Below, one piece after another: positions 1 to 8,443 of a DNA stretch of 46,463 nucleotides; position 1 is the first letter of the stretch, and the number at the start of each line of letters is the position of its first letter. The position numbers and the translations under genes are program-made. The notes beneath the pieces were generated by a model, which ran no database searches, was not told the origin of the DNA, and was given only the letters and a program-made list of their open reading frames with translations. The DNA is from Gemmatimonadota bacterium. Lineage in GTDB: Bacteria > Gemmatimonadota > Gemmatimonadetes > Gemmatimonadales > Gemmatimonadaceae. Where the stretch lies: positions 7,127-53,589 of the forward strand of contig PMAE01000088.1 of the NCBI GenBank assembly GCA_003152485.1. The letters run 5' to 3'.

Positions 1-7
1 ACGCACC

Positions 8-1441
8 GTGAGCGACGCACCGCTCGCCCCGGCGGGAAGCTCCGGCTTCTGGACGCTCGATCGGGTCGCCGCGGCGCTCGACCATGGCGCGGCCGGGGGG
101 CACTCCGTGCCGCCGTCGCGTCGCGGGGTGTTGGACGCCGGCCGGCGGACTGATGCGCCCGCACTGCGCGGCGTCGCGACTGATAGTCGCACGGCAGGCG
201 AGGGGGATATCTTCGTCGCTCTCGATGGCGACCGATTCGATGGCCACGATTTTCTCACCACTGCGGTGCGGCAGGGCGCGAGCGCGGTCGTCGTGTCGCG
301 GCCTGAGCGCGCCCAAGGGCTCGGCGTGCCCGTCTTTGCGGTCCCGGATACGCTTATCGCGCTGGGCGCCCTGGCTCGCTATCGGCGTCGCGCGTGGGGG
401 AACCCGGTCATCGCCATCGCCGGGTCGAACGGCAAGACGACCACGAAGGAGCTCCTGCGGGCCGCGCTGGGCTCAGCGCTCACCGTGCACGCCACCGTCG
501 GTAACTACAACAATCGGGTGGGCGTGCCGTTGACGTTGCTCGCCGTCCCGGATGGCGCCGATGTGGCCGTCGTCGAAGTTGGGACCAACGCCCACGGCGA
601 AGTGGCGCTCCTGCGAGACATAGTGGAAGCGGATGTGGCCGTGGTCACGTCGATCGGCGAGGAGCATCTCGAGGGGTTTGGAGACCTGGCGGGGGTCCTT
701 GCCGAAGAAAGCGCGATCTTCGTGCGGTCGCCGCTCGCGGTGGTTCCGGCGTCCGACGGCGCGTTGGTGGCCCAGGCTCGATCGCGCGCCGCGCGGGTCA
801 TCACGACTGGGCTGGACGACGGCGATCTCCGAGCCTCAAGCTGGCACGTGGGCGCCGATGGCCAGGGGGAGATGGTCGTGGACGGCATCTCGGTGCTCGT
901 ACCGCCGCGCGGCATCCACAACCTGCGCAACGCCATGCTGGCGCTCGCGGCTGCCCGAGCGTGCGGGGTGTCGCTCACTGACGCGGCCGCGGGGATCCGC
1001 GGGGTAGTCCTGCCGCCAATGCGCATGGACTGGGCGCAAATCGGGCGCGCGACGCTCATCAATGATGCGTACAACTCGAATCCTGCATCCGCGCGGGCCG
1101 CGCTTGATCTCTTGGACGCGGTCGGCGCGGGACGGCAGCGGGTCGTCGTGCTCGGCACGATGCGCGAGCTGGGATCGAATGCGGCCGCGCTGCATACCGA
1201 GATCGCGCGACGCGCGCTGGCGTCGTCCTTTGACGTCATCGCCGGCGTGGGCGATTTTGCGACTGCACTCGACACTGCTGGCGGGACCGACCCGCGGGTG
1301 GTCACCGCGGCGGACATCGACGACCTCTGGCCCAGATTACGGACCCGTCTCACGCCCGACGCGGTCATCCTCCTCAAGGCGTCCCGTGGCGTACGTCTGG
1401 AACGGCTCGTCCCACCGCTCACCGAATGGGCTACCGCGTAG
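8..1441 (+). CDS. murF: UDP-N-acetylmuramoyl-tripeptide--D-alanyl-D-alanine ligase MurF
   Basis: Cytoplasmic Mur ligase that adds D-Ala-D-Ala to UDP-MurNAc-tripeptide using ATP, the last soluble step before the lipid stage of peptidoglycan synthesis. The 477-residue product has the Mur ligase P-loop GSNGKTTTKE near residue 139, followed by NYNNRVGVPLTLL, and the C-terminal domain motif DAYNSNPASARAALDLL near residue 353; these are MurF-type rather than MurE-type. The N-terminal substrate domain includes ATDSRTAGEGDIFVAL. The GTG start at 8 sits in a GTGA, so the TGA at 9-11 is probably the stop of a gene upstream of the window, most likely murE (inference from usual dcw order). Length is normal for the family. 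Confidence 0.96.
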   Translation: MSDAPLAPAGSSGFWTLDRVAAALDHGAAGGHSVPPSRRGVLDAGRRTDAPALRGVATDSRTAGEGDIFVALDGDRFDGHDFLTTAVRQGASAVVVSRPERAQGLGVPVFAVPDTLIALGALARYRRRAWGNPVIAIAGSNGKTTTKELLRAALGSALTVHATVGNYNNRVGVPLTLLAVPDGADVAVVEVGTNAHGEVALLRDIVEADVAVVTSIGEEHLEGFGDLAGVLAEESAIFVRSPLAVVPASDGALVAQARSRAARVITTGLDDGDLRASSWHVGADGQGEMVVDGISVLVPPRGIHNLRNAMLALAAARACGVSLTDAAAGIRGVVLPPMRMDWAQIGRATLINDAYNSNPASARAALDLLDAVGAGRQRVVVLGTMRELGSNAAALHTEIARRALASSFDVIAGVGDFATALDTAGGTDPRVVTAADIDDLWPRLRTRLTPDAVILLKASRGVRLERLVPPLTEWATA

Positions 1442-2583
1442 TGCTCTTCCACCTGCTGGTACCGCTGACCAGATGGATCAAGGTCTTCAATCTGTTCAAC
1501 TACATCACGTTCCGGGCAGCCGGGGCGTTCGTTACGTCGTTGCTCGTCGCGTTCTGCGTGGGGCCGGCCGTCCTGCGGCGACTCCGGGCGTTGGCGGTCC
1601 ATCAAGTGATTCGGGAAGGCACCCCGGAAAGCCACCAGCAGAAGGTCAACACCCCGACCATGGGTGGCCTCATCATCCTGGCGGCGACCGTGATTCCCAC
1701 GCTGCTCTGGGCGAAGCTCAACAATCGCTACGTCATGCTCGCGCTGTCCGTCATGGTGTGGATGGGCGCGATCGGATTCCTCGATGACTACCTGAAACTC
1801 CGCCAAAAACGCAACGGTGAAAAGAACCGGGGCCTGGTCGAGCGCTACAAGTTGGCGGGGCAGGTCACGATTGGCGTGGCCCTGGGCTGCTATCTCTGGC
1901 TCTATCCGATCTCGACACTTCCCGGCGCCTCCACGACGCTGCCGTTCTTCAAATACGTGTTGGTCGTCCCGGCCGCGGCGTGGCTGGCGTGGATATACGT
2001 GCCGTTCGTGACATTCGTCTTGACGGGCGTCAGCAACGCGGTGAACCTCACCGACGGCCTCGATGGCCTGGCCGCCGGATTGACCGCGGTGGCCGCGCTG
2101 ACCTTTGCACTATTCGCGTATGTGATCGGCCGCGTCGATACCAGCACGTACTTGCAGATCTATTATTTGCGCGGCGCAGGGGAGCTGGCGGTCTTTTGCT
2201 CCGCGGTCTTCGGGGCCACGTTGGGCTTTCTGTGGTTCAACGCCCACCCGGCGCAGGTGTTCATGGGCGATACCGGATCACTGGCTCTCGGGGGCGCGCT
2301 GGGAGCGATCGCGATCCTGCTCAAGTCGGAGTTTCTCCTCCTGCTCATCGGCGGTGTGTTCGTGGCGGAAACGGTCTCGGTCATCGTCCAGCGGAGCGTG
2401 TTCAAGTACCGGCGGCGACGCTACGGATTGGAATTCGCGCAAACGCATCGCGTTTTTCTGCGAGCGCCGCTGCACCATCATTTCGAGTTGATGGGATGGC
2501 CCGAATCGATGGTGGTCGTTCGATTCTGGATCTTGGGGATTCTCTTCGCCACGCTCGCCCTCAGCACGCTGAAGCTGCGGTGA
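1441..2583 (+). CDS. mraY: Phospho-N-acetylmuramoyl-pentapeptide-transferase MraY
   Basis: Integral membrane enzyme that transfers phospho-MurNAc-pentapeptide to undecaprenyl phosphate, making lipid I. Diagnostic motifs: VNTPTMGGLIIL near residue 70, the catalytic Asp pair in FLDDYLK near 115, NAVNLTDGLDGLAAG near 199, and the C-terminal HHHFELMGW near 345. About ten hydrophobic segments fit the family topology, and about 380 residues is normal. I prefer GTG 1441, which overlaps the murF stop by one base, because its N-terminus then matches the length of the E. coli protein as I recall it. An ATG at 1426 would add five residues and overlap murF by 16 bases. Neither start has a strong ribosome-binding site, suggesting translational coupling to murF. 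Confidence 0.96.
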   Translation: MLFHLLVPLTRWIKVFNLFNYITFRAAGAFVTSLLVAFCVGPAVLRRLRALAVHQVIREGTPESHQQKVNTPTMGGLIILAATVIPTLLWAKLNNRYVMLALSVMVWMGAIGFLDDYLKLRQKRNGEKNRGLVERYKLAGQVTIGVALGCYLWLYPISTLPGASTTLPFFKYVLVVPAAAWLAWIYVPFVTFVLTGVSNAVNLTDGLDGLAAGLTAVAALTFALFAYVIGRVDTSTYLQIYYLRGAGELAVFCSAVFGATLGFLWFNAHPAQVFMGDTGSLALGGALGAIAILLKSEFLLLLIGGVFVAETVSVIVQRSVFKYRRRRYGLEFAQTHRVFLRAPLHHHFELMGWPESMVVVRFWILGILFATLALSTLKLR

Positions 2584-3953
2584 TCCGCGGCGACGCCGAG
2601 GGAGAGATCGCGGTCATCGGCCTCGGGGCGAGCGGGCGGGCGGCCGCGACGCTGCTATGCCGCGAAGGGCGCGCGGTGTATGCCTCGGACGGCGGGTCGG
2701 GACCGGGCGTGCAGACGGCGGCGACCGCGCTGGCCGCGAGCGGGGTGGCGGTCGATGTCGGACGCCACGACCTCGCGCGCATCGCCCGCGCCTGCCTGGT
2801 GGTCGTGAGTCCCGGGGTCCCGCCCTCAGCTGCCCCGCTCGAGGTGGCGCGATCGGCCGGCGTACCGATCGTCTCCGAAGTCGAGGTCGCGTTGGCGCGA
2901 CTTCCGGGGGTCCGCTACGTCGCGGTGACGGGGACGAATGGCAAGACGACGACGACGGCTCTTATTGCCCATTTGCTGCGCGCCCTCGGCCACCGAGCCG
3001 TCGCCGCGGGGAACATCGGGATGCCGCTCTCCGAGGTCGCGCTCACGGATCCGCTGCCCGAGTGGGTGGCTCTGGAGCTATCATCGTTTCAGCTGCATGA
3101 CACGCCGAGTGTTGATCCCACGGTCGGCGTGGTCACGAACCTGAGCCCCGACCATCTCGATCGCTACTCATCGGCCGATGCCTACTACGCGGACAAAGCA
3201 CGACTCTTCGCGAACGCCGGATCTCAATCGGTGTGGGTCTTGAATGCCGACGATCGCGCAGTGACGGCGATGGCCACTGGGGTGCCTGGGCGGCGCCTCC
3301 GCTTTTCGGTCGGGGACGCGACGGCCGACGCATATCTCTCCGCTGACGGGCGCCGGCTCGAGCTGTTTGGCTCACGACTGCTCGATCGATCCGAGTTTCC
3401 ATTGATGGGGGATCATAACGTGGCCAACGCACTGGCCGCGGCGCTCGCCGTGACGGTGGCCGATGGTGCGCATCATGCGCCAGAGGCTCGCGCACGACTC
3501 GCCGATGGGCTTCGGTCGTTCCAATCACTCGCCCATCGACTCCAGGTCGTGGGTACGTATGCCGGCGTGGAGTGGATCGATGATTCCAAAGCCACGAACG
3601 TCAGCTCGACCGCGGTCGCGCTCCGTGGAATGACCCGGCCAACGATCTTGCTCCTGGGTGGGCGCCACAAAGGAGAGCCCTATACCGCACTCGCGGGGCC
3701 GTTGCGGCGTGTGGGAAAGGTCGTGCTTGCCTACGGTGAGGCGGCGCCGCACATCGTGCGGGATCTGGCCGACGTGGGTCGCGTGGAGCGCTGGGGCTCG
3801 GATTTTGCGGCCGTGATCGCGCGTGCGAGGGAGTGCGCGGTGGCCGGTGACGTGGTCCTGCTCTCGCCCGCATGTTCCAGCTACGACATGTTTCGGAACT
3901 ACGAAGAGCGCGGCGCCGAGTTCGCGCGCCTCGCCAGCCAGGCGTCTCCGTGA
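2580..3953 (+). CDS. murD: UDP-N-acetylmuramoylalanine--D-glutamate ligase MurD
   Basis: Cytoplasmic ATP-dependent ligase that adds D-glutamate to UDP-MurNAc-L-Ala. The N-terminus carries a nucleotide-fold motif VIGLGASGRAAATLL, the P-loop GTNGKTTTTALI lies near residue 119, and the C-terminal half has DSKATNVSSTAVALRG and LLGGRHKG, all MurD hallmarks. The GTG at 2580 overlaps the mraY TGA as GTGA. The open frame runs further upstream inside mraY, but that part resembles nothing and the nucleotide fold begins only a few residues after this GTG. The product is about 457 residues, as expected. Confidence 0.95.
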   Translation: MIRGDAEGEIAVIGLGASGRAAATLLCREGRAVYASDGGSGPGVQTAATALAASGVAVDVGRHDLARIARACLVVVSPGVPPSAAPLEVARSAGVPIVSEVEVALARLPGVRYVAVTGTNGKTTTTALIAHLLRALGHRAVAAGNIGMPLSEVALTDPLPEWVALELSSFQLHDTPSVDPTVGVVTNLSPDHLDRYSSADAYYADKARLFANAGSQSVWVLNADDRAVTAMATGVPGRRLRFSVGDATADAYLSADGRRLELFGSRLLDRSEFPLMGDHNVANALAAALAVTVADGAHHAPEARARLADGLRSFQSLAHRLQVVGTYAGVEWIDDSKATNVSSTAVALRGMTRPTILLLGGRHKGEPYTALAGPLRRVGKVVLAYGEAAPHIVRDLADVGRVERWGSDFAAVIARARECAVAGDVVLLSPACSSYDMFRNYEERGAEFARLASQASP

Positions 3954-5131
3954 CGCCGGCGACTGCGGCCCCCGCACAGGTGCGCGAGCGGTGGCGCATG
4001 GGAGTCGAAGCCCGTGCGCTCGTGTTGGTCACCGCCGTCCTGCTCGCGTTCGGACTTGCCGTGCTCTACAGCGCGAGCGCGATCGTCGCGGTGGACGAAG
4101 GTCACGGGAGCGCGTACTACCTGCAACGCCAGCTCGCCGGGATCGGGGTCGGACTATTCCTGTTCGCGATCGCCGCGAAGCTCGATGCCGAGCGATGGTC
4201 CCGGTGGGCGTGGCCGCTCATGGGGCTCACGTTGGCCCTCATGCTGATCGTGATTCTGCCGTTTACGGAGTCGATCGCGCCCCGCATCCATGGATCGCGG
4301 CGGTTCCTGTTCGGGGCATCCGTTCAGCCATCGGAGCTCGCCAAGATCGCGGTAGTGGCGTGGACCGCCATGCTGGTCGTGCGTAAAGGCGACGCACTGC
4401 GCGGGCTCACCAAAGGCGTGCTGCCGTTCGTCGTGGTCATCGGGGCCCTCGACGTGTTGACTGCGGTTGAGCCGGATCTGTCGACGGCCATGCTCTACAC
4501 GCTGGTCATGGCGATCGTCTTGTTCGCGGGAGGGGTGCGCATCGGCCACTTCCTCGTGCTGGCGATGTTCGCGATCCCATTAGTGTGGCACGAGGCGGAG
4601 CGCCTCCATTACGTGCTGCTTCGGACGATCTCGTTCTTCGATCCCGGCGGCGCGCCGGCCAAGGTGGGCTACCAGCTTCGGCAGTCGCTGATCGCGGTGG
4701 GATCCGGTGGGTTCTTGGGCGTGGGGTTCGGCCAAGGGCGACAGCAGTACGGATTTCTGCCGTTCCCATTCAACGACTTCATCGGCAGCAACATCGGTGA
4801 GGAATGGGGCTTCGTCGGTTTGACCGCGCTGGTCGCTGCTTTCGCGGCCTACGGCTGGCTCGGATTCCGAATTGCCCGCACCGCCAGGACCCCATTCCAG
4901 CAGTTGTTGGCGGTTGGGCTTACCGCCACGACGCTGATCACGGCCTATCTGCACATTGGTGTCGTGATCGGATTGCTACCGACCACCGGATTGACGCTCC
5001 CTTTTATCTCCTACGGTCGCTCCAACCTGATCCTGTCACTCGTGATGACCGGTATCCTCGTCAACGTTGGCAGTGCGCGCGAGCGGATATTCGGTGCCCA
5101 CGCGACAGACCCGCACGCCGTGGCGGGGTGA
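3950..5131 (+). CDS. ftsW: Peptidoglycan glycosyltransferase FtsW (SEDS family)
   Basis: Multi-pass SEDS-family glycan polymerase that elongates septal peptidoglycan from lipid II with a class B PBP, and part of the divisome. About ten membrane segments are visible. The loop PFPFNDFIGSNIGEEWGF near residue 271 contains the conserved catalytic Asp, and the C-terminal LPFISYGRSNLILSL matches the SEDS signature. The Ser-to-Arg change in SYGRS (commonly SYGGS) is a small departure. The GTG at 3950 overlaps the murD stop as GTGA; an earlier in-frame start at 3872 lies wholly inside murD. FtsW rather than RodA is chosen because of the position between murD and murG. Confidence 0.94.
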   Translation: MTPATAAPAQVRERWRMGVEARALVLVTAVLLAFGLAVLYSASAIVAVDEGHGSAYYLQRQLAGIGVGLFLFAIAAKLDAERWSRWAWPLMGLTLALMLIVILPFTESIAPRIHGSRRFLFGASVQPSELAKIAVVAWTAMLVVRKGDALRGLTKGVLPFVVVIGALDVLTAVEPDLSTAMLYTLVMAIVLFAGGVRIGHFLVLAMFAIPLVWHEAERLHYVLLRTISFFDPGGAPAKVGYQLRQSLIAVGSGGFLGVGFGQGRQQYGFLPFPFNDFIGSNIGEEWGFVGLTALVAAFAAYGWLGFRIARTARTPFQQLLAVGLTATTLITAYLHIGVVIGLLPTTGLTLPFISYGRSNLILSLVMTGILVNVGSARERIFGAHATDPHAVAG

Positions 5132-5144
5132 GGCGCTGGGCACG

Positions 5145-6263
5145 GTGACCGGAATCGAGTCGCCGCCAACCGTACTCTTCGCGGGGGGCGGCACGGGCGG
5201 GCACCTGTATCCGGCACTGGCCATCGCCCAAACGCTGGTTCGGCTGGCGCCGGAGGTACAGCCCGTGTTTGTTGGCGCGCATCGGGGGATCGAACGTGAT
5301 GTGCTACCTCAATATCCCTTCGCGTACACCCTCCTGGACCTTCACCCGTTGTACCGCACATCGGTCTGGCGCAATTGGAAGACCGTGTGGGGCGCGGCCA
5401 GCGCGTGGCGGGGACTCGGTGCCATCGTCCGGCGCGATCGTCCGCGGCTTGTCGTCGGCACTGGAGGATACGCCTCTGGACTCGCCCTCGGATACGCGGT
5501 GGCCCATCGGATTCCCATCGTCCAGCAGATCGCCGACAGCGCCCCGGGTGTGACCGCGCGGTGGTTCGCGCGATACTCTCGCGAGGTATATCTCGGCTAC
5601 CCCGAAGCGATCGCGCGGTTGCCGCACGACCACCGCACGGCATACATCGACACGGGCAATCCGATCACGCCTCCGCCCGATCCTCGACCGGACCGGCGAA
5701 CCGCGCGCGCGTATTGGGGATTCCCGGCCGACGAATCGCATGTGATCCTGGTATTTGGCGGGAGTCAAGGCGCCCGCGCCATCAACGAAGCGGTCGATGC
5801 GTGGGTCGGTCGCGGCTTGCCCCGCGATATCAGACTGATCTGGGCGACCGGTCGCTCCCACTATGCGGCGTACGCCACGCGCGAAGCCCCAAACGTCCGC
5901 GTTCGACCCTACCTCTCGCCGATCGCCGACGGCTATGCGGCCGCCGACCTGGCGGTGGCCCGTGCGGGAGCGATCACGACGGCGGAGTTGTGCGCGTGGG
6001 GAATCCCCATGGTGCTCGTGCCGCTCCCAACCGCGGCCGCCGACCACCAAACCGCAAATGCGCGCGCGCTGGAAGCAGCCGGGGCCGCGATCCATTTTCC
6101 CCAGCATACCATGTCTGGGGAAACCATTGGGCGGGTCGTCCAGCAACTGGCCGATGACGCTCCAAAACGCGCGGCGCTCGCGGCGGCCGCCCTCCGCCGC
6201 GCTCGACCCGGCGCGGCGGAGGATATTGCTCGACGGATACTTAGCGCCGTTCAGCTCAGGTAA
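5145..6263 (+). CDS. murG: UDP-GlcNAc:lipid I N-acetylglucosaminyltransferase MurG
   Basis: Peripheral membrane GT28 transferase that converts lipid I to lipid II with UDP-GlcNAc. The Gly-rich loop GGGTGGHLYPALA sits near residue 14 and the second loop GGSQGARAINE near 205. The nucleotide-sugar region contains ARAGAITTAELCAWGIP followed by PLPTAAADHQTANA. The GTG at 5145, 13 bases after ftsW, places the first loop at the usual distance from the N-terminus; a longer frame from 5067 would overlap ftsW and has no family similarity. At about 372 residues it is full length. Confidence 0.95.
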   Translation: MTGIESPPTVLFAGGGTGGHLYPALAIAQTLVRLAPEVQPVFVGAHRGIERDVLPQYPFAYTLLDLHPLYRTSVWRNWKTVWGAASAWRGLGAIVRRDRPRLVVGTGGYASGLALGYAVAHRIPIVQQIADSAPGVTARWFARYSREVYLGYPEAIARLPHDHRTAYIDTGNPITPPPDPRPDRRTARAYWGFPADESHVILVFGGSQGARAINEAVDAWVGRGLPRDIRLIWATGRSHYAAYATREAPNVRVRPYLSPIADGYAAADLAVARAGAITTAELCAWGIPMVLVPLPTAAADHQTANARALEAAGAAIHFPQHTMSGETIGRVVQQLADDAPKRAALAAAALRRARPGAAEDIARRILSAVQLR

Positions 6264-6271
6264 TTTCGCTC

Positions 6272-6300
6272 TTGAGACGTGCGTCAGGCTGGTCTATATT
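6272..6300 (+). promoter_or_regulatory. Sigma-70-like promoter for murC
   Basis: TTGAGA (6272-6277) and TATATT (6295-6300) are separated by exactly 17 bases. The predicted transcription start falls near 6307, only about 8 bases before the murC ATG at 6315. This argues against the alternative in-frame start at 6279, which lies between the two boxes. It implies that murC-ftsQ-ftsA can be transcribed independently of the upstream mur genes. Confidence 0.7.
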
Positions 6301-6314
6301 TTCGGCGCCTCCTC

Positions 6315-7727
6315 ATGCCTCTCATTGATCCCGCAGACCGCCGGCCAGTGCATTTCATCGGGATTGCCGGCGCCGGGATGAGTGCACTCGCGGAGCTCTT
6401 CGTGCAGCGCGGCGTGGTGGTCACCGGATGCGATGCGGCCGGCGATGCCACGGGCGACCTGGCGCGTCTTGGCATCTCGGTCGCCAAGGCTCATGACCCG
6501 GCGCACATGGTGGGAGTCCGGGCGGCCGTGGTGACATCGGCCATGAGCCGGGACCATCCGGAGCTCGAACGCGCGCGATCGCTTGGGATCCCGGTCATCC
6601 GGCGAGCCGAGGCGCTCGCGGAGGCGGTGACTGGCGGTGTGCTGGTCGCGATCGCCGGCACGCACGGAAAGACGACCACGACCGTGCTGACGACCGAAGC
6701 GCTCGCCGCCGCTGGGCGCGACCCAACCGGCGTCGTCGGCGGTCGCGTCGGATCGTGGGGCGGCAACCTTCGGCTTGGGGGGACGGCGGTCCACGTGGTC
6801 GAAGCGGATGAATACGACCGATCGTTTCTTGCCCTCGATCCAACGGTCGCGGTGGTAACGAACGTGGAAGCGGACCACCTCGACATCTATACCGATCTCG
6901 CGGATATCCGGAGCGCGTTCACTCGGTTCCTGCGGCCCGCGCGCTGGGTGATCCTGTGCGCCGATGATGCGGGCGCCAACACACTACCGGCCCCGAGTAC
7001 CGCCGAGGTCGTGCGCTACGGCACGGCATCGCCTGATGCGCGTCTCGTTGCCCACGACGTCCGACTGACCGCCAGCGGGTCGATGTTCGATGTGGTCTAC
7101 GACGGCGATTCTCTGGGACCGCTGGCGCTTCAGGTCCCCGGCCTGCACAATGTCCGTAACGCGCTGGCCGCGGTGGCGGTGGGGATCGTCACCGGTGCGA
7201 CGGTGGATGGGATGCGACCCGGGCTCGAGCGATTCACCGGCGTCGAGCGCCGGTTCCAGCGTTTGGGAGACGCCGCAGGGGTGACAGTCATCGACGATTA
7301 TGCGCACCATCCCACCGAGATTCGCGCGACGCTCGATGCCGCGCGGGCGTCATTTCCCCGGCGTCGGATCGTGGCGGCGTTCCAACCGCATCTCTACTCG
7401 CGGACCCGTGATTTCGCGGCGGAATTCGGGTCGGCGCTGTCCGCGGCGGATCTGGTGTTCCTCACCGGCATCTACCCCGCCCGCGAGCGACCGATAGCCG
7501 GTGTAACCTCCGACCTGATCTCGGCAGCAGCGACTCGGGCGGGCCGGCCGGTGACGTGGCAGGGCGAGCGCGCCGCGCTCGTGCCCGCCTTGACCGAGGC
7601 GGTGCGAGCGGGGGACGTCGTCCTCACCCTTGGCGCAGGCGATATCACGCGGGCCGGCCCCGAACTGCTGCTGGCGCTGAGCGGTTCCGGCACCTCACTC
7701 GGGCATCCGGGCGAGGGCCGCGCGTGA
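6315..7727 (+). CDS. murC: UDP-N-acetylmuramate--L-alanine ligase MurC
   Basis: First Mur ligase; adds L-alanine to UDP-MurNAc in the cytoplasm at the cost of ATP. Motifs in order: FIGIAGAGMSALAE near residue 14, P-loop GTHGKTTTTVLTTEAL near 115, EADEYDRSFL near 164, NVEADHLDIY, and DDYAHHPTEI near 327. The His after the first Gly of the P-loop (GTHGKT) is characteristic of MurC and Mpl rather than the other Mur ligases, and the length of about 470 residues fits MurC. The start is ATG 6315, supported by the promoter just upstream. murB and ddl, common neighbours between murC and ftsQ, are absent here. Confidence 0.95.
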   Translation: MPLIDPADRRPVHFIGIAGAGMSALAELFVQRGVVVTGCDAAGDATGDLARLGISVAKAHDPAHMVGVRAAVVTSAMSRDHPELERARSLGIPVIRRAEALAEAVTGGVLVAIAGTHGKTTTTVLTTEALAAAGRDPTGVVGGRVGSWGGNLRLGGTAVHVVEADEYDRSFLALDPTVAVVTNVEADHLDIYTDLADIRSAFTRFLRPARWVILCADDAGANTLPAPSTAEVVRYGTASPDARLVAHDVRLTASGSMFDVVYDGDSLGPLALQVPGLHNVRNALAAVAVGIVTGATVDGMRPGLERFTGVERRFQRLGDAAGVTVIDDYAHHPTEIRATLDAARASFPRRRIVAAFQPHLYSRTRDFAAEFGSALSAADLVFLTGIYPARERPIAGVTSDLISAAATRAGRPVTWQGERAALVPALTEAVRAGDVVLTLGAGDITRAGPELLLALSGSGTSLGHPGEGRA

Positions 7728-7740
7728 TCGGATCCGACGC

Positions 7741-8442
7741 GTGAAGATCCCGCGTCTTTCGGCGCCCGAGGTCCGCGTCCCCGCGATCATCGTGGCAAGC
7801 GTCCTGGTGCTGCTGGCCGCGCCCTGGTGGGGGCCTCGGGCGCTGGGCAGTCTCGCGTTCTTTCGCGTGCGATCGGTGCAGGTTGACGGCGCTCACTTTG
7901 TGGCGCCGACCGACATCGTGGCGCGCCTGCGCGTGGACACCTTGGCGTCGGTCTGGGACGACGCGCGACCGCTCGAAAGTCGGCTCCGCGGGATGCCTGC
8001 GCTGTTGAGCGTGAGCGTCACCCGGAAGCTGCCGGGCACGCTCGTCGTTCGGGTCACGGAGAAGGCGCCGGTAGCCTTGATCCCTGCGAGTGGCGATCTT
8101 CGTGTGTACGATGGAGCGGGCACAGTGCTGCCCATCGACCCAACCCGCATCGACGTCGATCTGCCAATCGTGAGCCGCCCAGACCTGCGCATCCTCCGCC
8201 TTCTCGACACCGTCCGCCTGCAGCTCCCGGCACTCTTCGCCCGAATCAGCGACGTCCGCCGTTCGGCGTCTGGCGAACTGGTGGTTACGATGTCCGACGC
8301 GCTCGTGCGGGCCCCGGCGGACGTGGGAGCCGAGCGTCTCGCAGAGGTGCTGCCGGTGGCCGCGGACCTGGCGCGTCGGCACCTGCGGGCTACCGAGCTG
8401 GACCTCAGATACCGCGATCAGGTGATCGCGCGGTTGCAATGA
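7741..8442 (+). CDS. ftsQ: Cell division protein FtsQ (POTRA domain)
   Basis: Bitopic divisome scaffold protein. A short cytoplasmic N-terminus is followed by one transmembrane helix (about residues 13-30) and a POTRA-like region (about 38-110: FFRVRSVQVDGAHFV through VRVTEKAPVALI), then a FtsQ/DivIB beta domain. Identification rests on this architecture and on the position between murC and ftsA, since FtsQ sequences diverge quickly. It is 233 residues, at the short end of the family. The start is GTG 7741, 13 bases after murC. Confidence 0.88.
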   Translation: MKIPRLSAPEVRVPAIIVASVLVLLAAPWWGPRALGSLAFFRVRSVQVDGAHFVAPTDIVARLRVDTLASVWDDARPLESRLRGMPALLSVSVTRKLPGTLVVRVTEKAPVALIPASGDLRVYDGAGTVLPIDPTRIDVDLPIVSRPDLRILRLLDTVRLQLPALFARISDVRRSASGELVVTMSDALVRAPADVGAERLAEVLPVAADLARRHLRATELDLRYRDQVIARLQ

Positions 8443-8443
8443 C

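Noticed and set aside
505-1806. 433-codon minus-strand frame opposite murF and mraY
   Set aside because: Low-complexity Arg/Ala/Ser translation and no start context; shadow of murF.
6279-6314. Upstream in-frame start for murC
   Set aside because: The GTG lies between the -35 and -10 of a 17-base-spaced promoter and would not be in the mRNA.
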